From contig CM062213.1 of assembly GCA_031216445.1 (NCBI GenBank), forward strand, positions 3,114,001-3,178,000: 64,000 bases of DNA, given 5' to 3'. The DNA is from Lateolabrax maculatus. Lineage: Eukaryota; Chordata; Actinopteri; Acropomatiformes; Lateolabracidae. The first letter of the stretch is position 1; the number at the start of each line of letters is the position of its first letter. The notes below the pieces were generated by a model. It worked only from the letters and a program-made list of their open reading frames with translations, ran no database searches and was not told the DNA's origin. A program made the translations under genes and the position numbers. Below are positions 33,501 through 43,926 of the stretch, piece by piece.

Positions 33501-35236
33501 CAAATGTGTGTAATGTTTAAATTTGCTTGTGTATCCCTGCCCCACCAAACTAGGAGAAGTGTCTAACCTGGAGGTGTTTCAGTGGGTTTGTGGGTATCGC
33601 TTCCTGTGGAGGAGCAGAACCTGCTATCGGGGCTGCACTTTGTCACGGGAACAAACAACGCCCTGCCCCCTTTGCAGGTGAAGTACCTCTGGCCTCTGTA
33701 CGTCCCATCGGAGCAGCCGTTCACGTCATAGTCCTGGAAATCGAATGAGATGTCAGGCGTCTTACACACTTAAAGCCGACAGAAAACTGAACTGTACAGA
33801 CGTTTTTGTCACTCACCAATTCAATCCCAGCCCATTCATCAGTCTTCCCTTCGGGGACCCCCAACCACTGGACGGCCCCGTACACTGTGATCCCCGAGTT
33901 GGACACCACCTCCACCATGGACCCCACCTCCAAAGGCACGCGAGCTGAGCTTTGGCTCTGGGTGCCGCTCTGCTCCGTATGGTTCTCTCTCCCTTGTCTT
34001 GCACGAGATCCTATATTCGGCATGGAGTTGATGCGCGTCACCGCTTTTCTGTTCAGACCTGCGGAGAGGTGTATGGGGGTGGAGAGGCTCATGGTTAGAA
34101 AGTCATATGACATTTTTTTTTCTCCAGCGTGTCACATGCTGCCTCATCAGATGACCTAACAAAGCACAGGTCTACATATGAGGTATGCAGACAGCTCAGA
34201 GAGCACAATGTGCCAAACGCTGAACCTTTCGATGAATCTACGGTTTCACATTCCAGAACAAGACCAGTTTTTCCAGTTGTGTACTAGGACCGCTTCTTCT
34301 GCGGCACGTCTGGAGTCACAAGTGTCCTCTCAAAACGTCCAATCATTCACTGATTGGATGGGATGGAGATTGTTTTTTTTAACCCAAAAAACTAAGTTTT
34401 AGTATAACAAACTCAAGGACATCCCCACCAACTATCTTGTGGTTCAGAAATTCCACATGTTGACTTTGATAAGGGGAACAAGCTGTGACTTTGACCACTT
34501 TACTTACTCCCACACTGGCCCTCTTTCCAGCGCAGTGCGGCCGGGACGGAGTGAGATGGGGCCACCTGGACGATGTCTGCAGCGCTGAACAGGGGCAGGG
34601 GAGCAGGTTTCTTGGATGACAAATTGTGATCGTTGTCCTACAAGGAAGACAAAGAAAAACAGACACGTTACACTCGTGTGTACAGAACACAGATACACAC
34701 TCGAGTGCGTTTGTACATTTTGCACTGATAAATTTCTTGAGGTTATGTGTCTGGTAGTTATTCTACCACCTTGTTCTTTATATAACACACCAATCTGTAC
34801 CCACCACAAATTCCACCTCAAAGCCAAGCATGTGCAGGTCCTCCTTGTTCTCCTTCCTCCCAATCTGCATCAGGTTCTTCACCAGCCCGGGCAGGTGCCC
34901 CTTCTTGTGCTTCACCACCACCAGGTCGTCCTGGGACAGCTCGCAGATGGCCGAGAACAGCTGCGGGTTGCACAGCAGCTCCAGGCGTTTGCCGGCGGTG
35001 GAGACGAAGAGCAGCAGCTGGGCCTGGTGTCGGGTCAGGGGGTAGGTGTCCTCCCTCCTCACGATGCCGCCGCTCTTCGGGCTCCCCGCGCCGCCGCCGC
35101 AGTACAGCAGCCCCATCAGCTCCCCCCGCTGCGTCTCCGCCTCCACCCGGCCGATGCATCCTCGGCAGAAACCCTTCCTCGACTTCCCGCGAATCACGAT
35201 GAAAAACTTCTCCTTCGCCACAGTTTTGGGCTCCAT
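30599..35236 (-). CDS. cyldl: CYLD-like K63 deubiquitinase, 708 aa, 13 coding exons
   Basis: A ubiquitin-specific protease of the CYLD subfamily; CYLD trims K63/M1 ubiquitin chains and damps NF-kB signalling (family knowledge). Coding exons: 34805-35236, 34508-34637, 33817-34058, 33568-33733, 32816-32948, 32522-32626, 32164-32243, 31967-32033, 31749-31881, 31555-31663, 31325-31443, 31036-31240, 30599-30804; 2127 nt, all phases consistent. One CAP-Gly domain lies at about 231-308 ([19 protein letters not shown], then [15 protein letters not shown]), matching the third CAP-Gly of human CYLD. The USP domain has its Cys box [16 protein letters not shown] with Cys360 (codon 32841-32839) and its His box [11 protein letters not shown] with His616. 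A B-box-type zinc insert carries C537, C540, C548, C551, C566, C569, H574 and H576. Human CYLD is 956 aa, so this protein is about 250 aa shorter, mainly in the first two CAP-Gly regions and linkers. Residues 1-144 are only weakly CYLD-like. The symbol follows fish naming and is less certain than the family. Confidence 0.9.
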
Positions 35237-35291
35237 TGAAACGCCCAGCACAGTCTCTTGAACAGATCTGAAGCGCGTGTTGTTCTTGTAG

Positions 35292-35650
35292 AAGCTGCAG
35301 AAATACAACAGGGCGACAGTGTTACATTACAGCTCCACACTGAGGCTACTTAATAACAAAGTTGGGGCAAAACAACACGCGCATTTCCCGATAAAAACAT
35401 ATTATTTCCTGTTTAGAAGCACTGACAGTGGCATGGACACAAACACCCTGACACAAAACACATTTCCAATCACTGCCATACATTAGAACTGGTTTATCCT
35501 CTCAAACAACAAGCCTACTTACTGTTTTTATTCGTTAAAAACAATCGAACCGCGGTCGGTTGAGCCTGTGATGCCACATGGATGAAGTGAGTCCAGCAGC
35601 AGCAGTCCTCCTCTTCCTCACTTGTGCCGAGCAGCTGGGACAACCTGCAG
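35292..35650 (-). promoter_or_regulatory. cyldl 5' UTR exon 1, intron 1 and promoter
   Basis: On the minus strand an ideal donor (ACA followed by GTAAGT) ends a non-coding exon at 35523. The acceptor CTGCAG at 35295-35293 starts exon 2, at 35292, 56 nt before the ATG at 35236-35234. Transcription thus probably starts at about 35.6 kb. No TATA box is obvious on the gene strand. Confidence 0.5.
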
Positions 35651-36668
35651 GTATTTAAAGACTGACCTGGATGTGACCGACGACGCCCACTTGGCTGCTG
35701 TCAGCTTCCCCGCCCTCTCCACGAGATTTCCTCAACAATGCTTGACTGTAGATTTGATAAGAAACAGGAGGATAAATCTGACTGTGTCTTTCAGCTGCAA
35801 GTGGCTGCAACTGCGTGTAGATATTGTGTGAATATTGACTTATTGATGCACTGAGATCTGTATTGCTGGGACTGCTGTTGTCCTCAGTTTGCTTAGCTGC
35901 ATGTAATATATAGTGACACATCTAAAGATCAGTCTCTGGACTTCTTGTCCTTCCTCACCTACAGTAAACTGCTCTGTCATTGGATCTGACATTAAGATAA
36001 GCCCCAAAAACCCCAGTGCAGCTTCATTTCTCAGAACATAAAATAAAAACCACACGGGAGGCCACCACATCCTGAGGATACCTCATCCATGGGTTGTTTA
36101 TCACTCACAGGGTTCTGCAGACAAACACATATTGAGAAAAGTGTTTGTGCCTAGAGTGCAACGTTTTGAGTGACATGTTTGTCTGCATGCAGAGGTAACA
36201 CATGTGACATGTCCTACCCTGTGATGCAGTTGTTATGAGTGTCTGACAGTATCTTGACTGCACATCAGCTTTACATAACAGCCCTCATCTTCTTTACTGT
36301 ATGTATGTGCAGTGGCAATGTGTCCTCAACCAGTATAACACCTGTTGTGTGTTGTCCTTTTATTTAAAATGTAACTACAAAATATCAGATTGGAGCTCAG
36401 GTGTGATGAGATTAATCCTTTAAAATCCATCTGCAATTAAGACAATTCATATGAATGGACACTTTTTGCCTTCTTTAATAGAAAGTGCTTGTAGGAGGAC
36501 TGCCCTCTGCTGGCTGCTGATCAGAACAACATAAGAGCGTCAAACACTGGACAACAACAACAACAACAACAACAACAACCATAAACTTACATCATACAGT
36601 GCAATAACAGCTTATCCAGATACTATCATTCATGAAAAAGTTACAGAGTACAGTAAAACTATAGTAAA
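35651..36668. other. spacer between cyldl and the ggt7 3' end
   Basis: No exon is seen. TTTATT at 36359-36364 (AATAAA on the minus strand) is a possible ggt7 poly(A) signal about 300 nt past its stop codon. A (CAA)n tract at 36551-36579 lies within the probable ggt7 3' UTR. Confidence 0.5.
36551..36579. repeat. (CAA)n microsatellite
   Basis: About nine ACA/CAA units, probably inside the ggt7 3' UTR. Confidence 0.9.
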
Positions 36669-39600
36669 CTATAATAATGGAGGTAGTGTTATGGCCGTAA
36701 TGACATCTTTGTTCCTCAGGATCCCTCGGACAACAGGGTGGGTCTTCACTCTTTGAACTACGTGGCCATTTTCATGCAAAAACGGCACACTCTCTTCTGG
36801 AAACTCAGCTGATGAGGGAGAATTAGGAAAGCAATGACTAATTTAATATGAAGACATGACTAATGTTGTGGCAATAAAGGACGAGGTCAACTCCTGAATA
36901 CTGTTGCATACATACAGTCAGCATGAGGTCTGATTGGCTGAAGTGTTCTCAGGGAGAGGCTGTCATTTTCCTTTTTATGGTAGGACAGCGCACTGATCAA
37001 CACCTAAAAGCACACAAAAGGGTGTTAATTGTAAATGCTTTTGTGTTAAAAATCTTAACATCTTCCACTGAATCCAAACTTTTATAATGTAAAGTGATCA
37101 AACCTGGCTGATCACACTCAAACTCTGTTGTCCACCTGAACTGCTCAGTGCTGTGTAGATCCCACATTTACCCCACGCCGGCACCACTATTGTAGGCATG
37201 AGAGATGATAGGGGCTGCTTTCCTGGCTGTACTCTGTTTTTCTACAGCACAAATGCAAAGCAGCAAGCCATATTCAAAGCAATACTTTGCTACTGTCTGA
37301 TTTTATTGGGTGCAATTTTTACCCGTGAGGCACCTGGTCGGTCGAGAGTTGCCCTGGGGTTTTGTTTGGCCAGGAGGAGTCCAGGATGAGGCTGTTGAGA
37401 ATAACACCGGACCGAGTCATGATTCTGCTCCCGAATGGCCTGCTCAAGGAACTGCGAGACCATAAAAGACAAGAGAGATAAGAGAAAAGAATGTCGGTTT
37501 GCCCAGAGGCACATTCCACACATATCCTCCTAATTTATGTCGTAATGGAGGCAGTAAAACTCTCACCTTGCAACTGACACCACAAGGTCATCATGTCCCA
37601 TGACTACTACTTGTCCATCCCTCAGCTCTGTCTGTAGGGAGTGGACAGTGGAAGTCAACTCGGGTGGAGATGTGTGGGTGGAACTAATCCTCTGGCAAAG
37701 CACTTCAGCTTGACTCTTACTTTAGCAGAGAGAAAATAAAGTAGTTGTTCAGTGAAATTCCTGATGCAGTGATTGGTTACTTTGGTGTTGTGCAGTAGAA
37801 TTGACAGCCAATTATGACCCAAAAGAAGTAAATAACACCTAAATATGAAAAACAAACTGACAATGGACAAGTTAATAAATTCTCTGGGTATAAAGGGAAT
37901 CTTCCTTATGTTCTGACATTTCAGAAAAAACAATTCATGAATTAGTATAGATCAAATAGTCTGAATAATCAATAATGAGAATAACTTTAGCTGCAGCCCA
38001 ACCTCAGCAGGTCAGAGAGCAGCTCAGTCACTGAGGAGTTATATCTATGACCACCCAAACCTCTGGCCAGAGCCAAAGCTGCTTTCAGATCCTTAAAAGG
38101 GAGAAATATATCATTTTTATGTAGTGCTACCATTTGAACTAGATCATAATATCAAAATAAATGGTGATATTTAAAATTTCCAATCCAGTACCTCAGCAAT
38201 CCGGCGGTACGTTTGATTTTCTGTGTTATTGTTCTCTTCAAGGTGGACGGCCTGCAAAAGGTTGAGCGCCGATATCAGCGCCGCACCAGCAGATGGTGGA
38301 GGAGGAACTTTAATGATAAATTCTAAAAACAAGAGTAACACAGTATAGAGGGAGGACTCAAGAATACATACACATTTATTCAGTCTATTTTTGAACAAAT
38401 TTTAGTCTATACCATTGTACAGGCTTTCCACTGGCTGCTCCACTTGTACACTGTAGTTACTGATGTCCTCTCTGCTCAGGACCCCCCCATTAGCTCGCAC
38501 CTTTGTATGAAAACACAGAAAAGACCTCACAAATAGACTAAAAGCCTATTTCACCCTGTGGTTTTGCCCACACGGCGTGGACGTCCTTCACCTCATCCTC
38601 CATCTCTTGTGAGAAGTTCCCCTCATAGAAGTTGGACGGACCGGCCTCTAGGACGGCAGCCAGACTGGCCATCCTCAGGAACGAACCAGGACGCAGAGCT
38701 TGGCCATCTGGGAAGAACACGTCCCTGAAACGCCGTGGAAGCTGCTCATCTTTCACCTTTGATATAGCCTCAGCTGTAGATGAACACAAATGAGTCACAT
38801 CCTGGTGCATTTTATATGTTATATTGCGAGTAAGTTGTTGAGTTTGACTCACCGAGAGAGAAAGATACATTGAAACCCTCTTTGGCGACAGCAGTGGCTC
38901 TGGTGACCACATCCTCCCATGATAGACTACAGAGATTTTGAGGTCAGACATGTTTGGCTTAAAAGGTAGAAGACTAAACACCAATTAAAAGTCACTTCAT
39001 CTAAACTCTTTTACCTCCCATACAGGCTGTGAGCATGACTTAACCCTCTGAGCATTCCTGGCACTCCCACTTGCAGACCTGCCTGAATGGATGAAGTAAA
39101 ATAATACATGCTAAATAATAAATAAATAAAAATATGGTAGCCCCCTTCCCACTTTTATATTACCTTTAGTTCTGAAACATTTTGCAGCACCTCCTCTTTA
39201 AGTGTTTTAGGTGCAGTTCCCTGAAAGTCTATCACCCTGGTCTCATTCTTACGGATGTCATGAACCATCATCACCCCACTTCTGCAGAAACAGAATGTGC
39301 AAAAGCTGACACATGCATGTATATGTTACAGTAACCATCTCAACAACAGGGCAGCTGGTCACATACCCACCAACACCTGACACATGTGGATGCACAACAC
39401 CCAAACACAGGGCGGCAACGACGGCGGCATCCACGCTGGATCCATGATCGTGAAGGACTCTCTGGCCAAGTGCAGTGCAGTGCTCGTGATCCGACACTAA
39501 CACACCTTTTACAAACACCTGAGAAATAACTGTGATGAGGATGAATAATGCACTTACAGTATATGTTATATATGGTGTGACATACCAAGCTTTCCCCCAG

Positions 39601-40105
39601 GTAAATGTGTAGGATCAAAGCTACGGTCACTCCAATGGAAAAGGCGATAGACACAGCGTAGACAGGTGTGAGTGTGTCCTGACGGCAGCAGTCCTCGTCT
39701 GGCTCTTCGAGGTCAGACAGGTTTCGGTCTAACGAGTCTGGGCTGCCAGAGGCCAACTGCTTCAGGGGAATCTCCTCTGGGAAGTTTCTGAGATCTGTGG
39801 CAGCGGCAAGCAAGCAAAGTTTTTAACCTTTACCACAGTGGAAATGTTTTGTGTTTTCAAGTTTGCAAGTTTCCTCCCTCGACCTCTAATCAGGCGATTC
39901 ACAGTTGCATTGTTGCAGGTGTCATCAGCTAAGACTGTAAAGCTTAACGTTGTATGTGTGTCCACTCACCAGGGTTTTTATCCGACTCACAGGTGAAGTC
40001 ACTTGGTGATGAGCCATTAGCCAACTGAGACAAACCAGCAAAGCTTTTGTAACTGAACGTTAACTGCTGGTTGAGTTTTGTTTCAGAGGAACCCTCCATC
40101 CTCAT
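36669..40105 (-). CDS. ggt7: gamma-glutamyltransferase 7 (GGT7)-like membrane protein, 618 aa, 15 exons
   Basis: A type II membrane protein of the gamma-glutamyltransferase fold. Exons: 39970-40105, 39586-39794, 39367-39518, 39164-39281, 39015-39082, 38853-38926, 38592-38773, 38413-38500, 38192-38322, 38003-38091, 37567-37719, 37334-37451, 37104-37214, 36916-37003, 36669-36808; 1857 nt. The N-terminal cytosolic part ends at CCRQDTLTP, and the single membrane segment is about residues 89-111 (VYAVSIAFSIGVTVALILHIYLG). This matches the CRQDGLT and GVTVALVMQIYFG of human GGT7. The lumenal part has GSSVDAAVVAALCLGVVHP, GSGVMMVHDIRKNET, AGLQVGVPGMLRGLSHAH and PPPPSAGAALISALNLLQ. The boundary 37334/37214 was chosen because only that donor-acceptor pair keeps frame into PLSSLMPTIVV. 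Residues needed for catalysis in GGT1 appear changed: Arg107 is Gln186, the Thr381 nucleophile aligns to Arg449, and Asn401 is Ser. A pseudoenzyme role is inferred. Human GGT7 is 662 aa. Confidence 0.9.
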
Positions 40106-40283
40106 TGTGACGGTCCACAAACCGCACCCTTCCCTTACCTTATCATGTGATCAAGCACAGCAGGTGCAATTACTTCCCAACCAATGAGATCTCCACAAAC
40201 ATTTTGCATCTGTTAAACTGTTAGCAGTTAAATGACATTATAGTCTGACTAATAAATAAAGCACAAGCTGCAAAGTCATCATT

Positions 40284-40289
40284 TTTATT
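40284..40289 (-). promoter_or_regulatory. tp53inp2-like poly(A) signal
   Basis: TTTATT on the plus strand gives AATAAA on the gene strand, about 360 nt beyond the stop codon at 40650-40652. The 3' UTR would end close to the ggt7 start at 40105, so the two genes are tightly packed. Confidence 0.5.
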
Positions 40290-40649
40290 TGCCAAATTAA
40301 AAAAAAAGGGTTTTAAACCAAGTACATGGAGGTAAATGCATGTCGAGACACAAATAACATCACTTTGCCCAAAATGTTAGACGATACATTTTGCATAAGC
40401 TGCACTTTTCTCATCCAAATGTCTAAACTCACATGCACACAAACAAGAAAACATGGTGTGTCTCATTTCATGAGGTGAACATCTTCATTCCAAATTAATA
40501 TACAGTGAGGGTTATAATGTAGCTGCCGACTTCATTTGTCAAGTGTTGTAATGGGTCACATCAAGATTAGATGTGCAGCTTAAATCTGCACAAGACTAAA
40601 CTGAGCGTATTGGAGTGTTTAATAAGTACGATGTTGTACAAGCGGAGCC

Positions 40650-41854
40650 TCAGTGGCTGAGGTTGCGGTGTCCAGGCTGTTGGAGGTGGAAGGAGTGGTG
40701 CTGGACCGCCTGGCGAACGCGGTTCTGGCGCTGAATGGCGTTGCGGGTGGTGTGGTGTCGGTCTGCCCAGGTCTTAGCCTTCTGGATGCAGGTTAACTGT
40801 GACACTTCGAGCAACACTTTGGGCTGAGACGCGGAGCCTGTGATGGCTCGACCGGCGGCGCTGCTGCTGCTTTGAACTGCCGGCTCTGGATCTAACATGC
40901 TGCAGAGAAACACAAGCAAGGACTTCAAAATGACAACCTTCAGAGTCTGTGATCATCAATATACGTTAACGTGAAGTTAAGTGGAATCGGGATAAGCTTG
41001 AAATTGTCTCTGTTTATAGTTACTTATAAGTTATAAGTATACTTATAGTATACAGTTAAAAGTAATCCATTGATTTCTTAATGTTGAAATTCTACATGTG
41101 GCCAGAAAGGATTCTTCCTCCTCCTCCTCTTCCTCCCTCACCTGAGGTCAGTTTCCATGTTTGTAACTGCGTCTCCATGAAGAGTGGAGATTGGCGTTTG
41201 GCTGTCAGTCGGCTCTGCACTCTGGTTCTCTGCTGAAGCTGCCTCTGTGGACGCAAAGTGGAGTTTTGTCATATAATGGGGCAATAATTCAACATACAGT
41301 AAGTATATTATCCTTCTGTGGACACAAAAAACAACATTTAATGATATTATGGTACATAGTTCTCTAGATAAATGAGTAACAAGTTACTTATTGGGGAAAA
41401 AAGTACATGTGAGCCGCATACAGAATGTCAACAAATAGTTTGTGATGATGTTATTCTTTGTGTTTGTTTGTGTTTGTTTGGGTCAATTTAAGATCCTCCA
41501 TCATAGGTGACATCACAGTGTAGCTCAGTGCACATCAATATGATTACTTAGCATGATTAAGCATAAATGCCAGATTTTGATTTATGAATAACTTAAACCA
41601 CACTGAGAGTTTTGTTAAGATGAAGCTCCACTCTTCAACATGGCGTCAGATTAAAGTTTTAATGATAAAAACGCCAGAATGATCTACAAAATATGCCTGT
41701 TTTACATTAGTAACACTGTATATTCGTATATACACAATAACGGACCTTGATGACTGACAACAAGCCACCCTCCTTCCACTACTTCTCCAGACTTGACATC
41801 TTCAGGGGTCTCCTCCTCTCCCCCAAACAGCAGGCGGGTGATTGTTTTCAACAT
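40650..41854 (-). CDS. tp53inp2: TP53INP2-like autophagy/transcription co-factor, 153 aa, 3 coding exons
   Basis: TP53INP proteins shuttle between the nucleus, where they are co-activators, and autophagosomes, where they bind Atg8 proteins. Coding exons: 41746-41854, 41142-41244, 40650-40899; 462 nt, phases consistent. The N-terminus begins MLKTITRLLFGG, comparable to MFQRLTSLFF in human TP53INP2. The LC3-interacting region is EGGWLVV with core W30-L-V-V33 (human DGWLIID). The conserved C-terminal helix has VLLEVSQLTCIQKAKTWADR and RNAIQRQNRVRQA, matching AKAVQRQNRARES. The middle is short and poorly conserved: human TP53INP2 is 220 aa. Placement beside ggt7 agrees with human 20q11, where the two genes are close. 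A 5' UTR segment of the same exon extends to the acceptor at 41936-41937. TP53INP1 is the main alternative; synteny favours TP53INP2. Confidence 0.82.
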
Positions 41855-42263
41855 TGCTTTGTCTCCCCCCTCGAAGGTGTTTGTGTTTGCTGTCTTCCTG
41901 CCCGTCTTTGTTCTGCAGGAAGGACTCTTTATCCGCTAAAGAGAAGAAGAACACTGCCTCATTCGGGGTCACATACATACATGTTCGTGCAGCATCTCTG
42001 CCAACTCTAATCCCTCCCAGACTGTTTGGCAGTTCCTCCATTATTATTTTTCAAAATTCAAGCAATGTGGGTCAGCTGACTGGGATGTCCAATGAAATTT
42101 CTTGTAATACACTGGTTTGAATAATGATGCCCACTCCCCATTTCATTGTTAGGGTCCATCTGTCTCCAGATATGTGGGGGAGGGGCTCCTTTTATCAAGC
42201 TTGTTAGTGCAAAGCCTGGTCCTGCACCTTTAAAACAGAATGAGCTGTCTCTGTGTCGTAGCT

Positions 42264-42286
42264 GATTAATTAATTAATTAATTAAT
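42264..42286. repeat. (ATTA)n microsatellite
   Basis: Five to six tandem TTAA/ATTA units. Confidence 0.85.
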
Positions 42287-42639
42287 ACGTGACATTGCAT
42301 TATTTTCTATGTATTGGTGATATTTTATTTGTTCCTCACATCACAGAAACATTACACTGCTGCAACCGCAGACATCAACTCCTCATGCATTCAGTTTAAA
42401 TGTATTTTATGCATGTTTTCAGGTCTTTGGGTGATGCAGAGTCCTCGCTGCTTTGCAGAAATATGTCGTTATATCTTCCACGGCTGCAGCCAAATTAACC
42501 CAAAGCGACCACTGACACCCAGCAGAACACATCAGATCTAATTTTGGGATGCTGATCGATCATAATGTGTGTCTGATGCCAGCAGCTGTGGTGAATGGTT
42601 GCCTGTTTATTGTCTAACCTGCGCAGTGTTGCGTTGCAT

Positions 42640-42905
42640 GAATCAGCTGCAGCGTCCTCACCTGCGGCCGGTGCTCCTCGGGCTCACGCGCACACCATCG
42701 TGCAGTGTCGGGTTTGTAAATGTTCCTCCTCAACACCTCCGACCTCAGTCTGAGTCTGAGATCTCGTCACTGTCGCAAACAAACCAGACTGTGTTTGTTT
42801 TTGTGTTTTCAAAACTGCAGCCGATCACAGACGCCCGAGGACCCGCCCACCCGGAGGAGGCAGCCAATCAGAGGCCGCGGAGCGAGCATGCGCAGTCGAT
42901 TTAAA
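42640..42905 (-). promoter_or_regulatory. candidate tp53inp2 promoter
   Basis: A GC-rich island stands out in AT-rich surroundings. It has an NRF1-like GCATGCGC at 42886-42893 and a CCAAT box at 42864-42868. It lies about 0.8-1 kb upstream of the tp53inp2 coding exon. The 5' UTR acceptor at 41936-41937 requires an upstream non-coding exon, and this is the best candidate place. Direction of transcription is inferred. Confidence 0.4.
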
Positions 42906-43231
42906 GTTCACAGTTCACTCAGAAAGCTGCAGATGTGTTTTATAAAACTGTTTAAACACACAAAACACTCATTTACTATATTATCCTGTGTGTAGTCTGA
43001 CATATTAACTTGTGTACTGTAAATATTAATGATATTCTGTTTGGAACTTAAAATTAATATTTATAATTTATAGTCCAATGTGTCCCATGTCCACATCTGA
43101 CAGCAGATCAAAACAAAAGACACTTTTTCAATTCTCATGCATAATTTAATCTTAAATTTGTGGGCAATGTAGAGATAGAGTAACAATGATGTCTTTGGGT
43201 TATGGGAGAAAATTCACTCCACAGAAAGCAT

Positions 43232-43926
43232 CTTATTCAGATCCTTCACTGAAGCACTAAGACCAGGTTAAAGTCCTGCACTGAAATGTTACTTGTAGGT
43301 ATAATGAGGAAAATGTACTTAAAGTATTAAAAGTAAAAGTAAAATGTCCCCTGTACCTGTTGTACTATTATATATTCTATCATTAGATTATTATTCCTCA
43401 TCATTCATGGAAAAGATTTTACTGTTGGAGCTCATTTTGAACTGTTTTACTGCAGCTGATGATTATTTTCATTCTGGATCCATCTGCTGATTATTTTCTC
43501 CATTAATCCATTGATTGGTTTAGTTTGTAAAAAAAAAAAAAGGAAAATAGTGAGAAATGGCGTCACAATGACACAGTCCAAACCTCTAAACTATTAAAAA
43601 TACATTAAAATTATTAAAATATTTCAAAGGAAAATCAGCAAAAGCATTTTCACATTTGAAAACCTGGAACCATTTAAATGTTTTTACATTAAAAATTACT
43701 TTAACAATTATTAAGGTAATACATTTTCTGTCAGTCAGCTAATTGATTAATCGACTAATCTTTCAGCTCTACTTGTATGTACTGTTGGGTAGTTTAATTT
43801 ATACAAAACATTATATTTTATACAATTTTGTGTGTAAAAATCTTAATATGAGAAATAACTAAAGCTGTCAGGTAAAAGTTGTGGAGTAGAAATAGAAAGT
43901 GGCATGAAAAGAAAAGACTCAACTAA
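43232..43926. mobile_element. interspersed teleost repeat, interrupted by a second element
   Basis: The left part (43232-43448) begins TTCAGATCCTTCACTGAAG and contains the AAGTATTAAAAGTAAAAGTA motif. The right part (43773-43926) resumes with GTACTGTTGGGTAGTTTAAT and TAACTAAAGCTGTCAGGTAA. I recall these blocks as adjacent in a repeat very common in spiny-rayed fish genomes. No coding capacity is present, so it is probably a non-autonomous DNA element. The family name is not assigned. Confidence 0.6.
43449..43772. mobile_element. inner non-autonomous element, inserted in the repeat above
   Basis: About 320 bp with imperfect inverted ends: GCAGCTGATGATTATT on the left and AATCTTTCAGCTCTAC on the right. 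Internal landmarks are CTGCTGATTATTTTCTCCAT, GAAAATAGTGAGAAATGGCG and GATTAATCGACTAATC. It resembles another widespread fish repeat whose ends carry the AGAGCTGCAACGATTA motif. It has no open frame of note. Boundaries are good to a few bases only. Confidence 0.6.

Noticed and set aside
34616..35239. 207-codon plus-strand open frame
   Set aside because: It is the antisense shadow of cyldl exons 2 and 3.
37325..37451. Alternative ggt7 donor after the CACGG at 37324-37328 followed by GTAAAA
   Set aside because: It has a better donor match, but no acceptor before the next exon restores frame into PLSSLMPTIVV, whereas the donor at 37333-37332 paired with the acceptor at 37216-37215 does.
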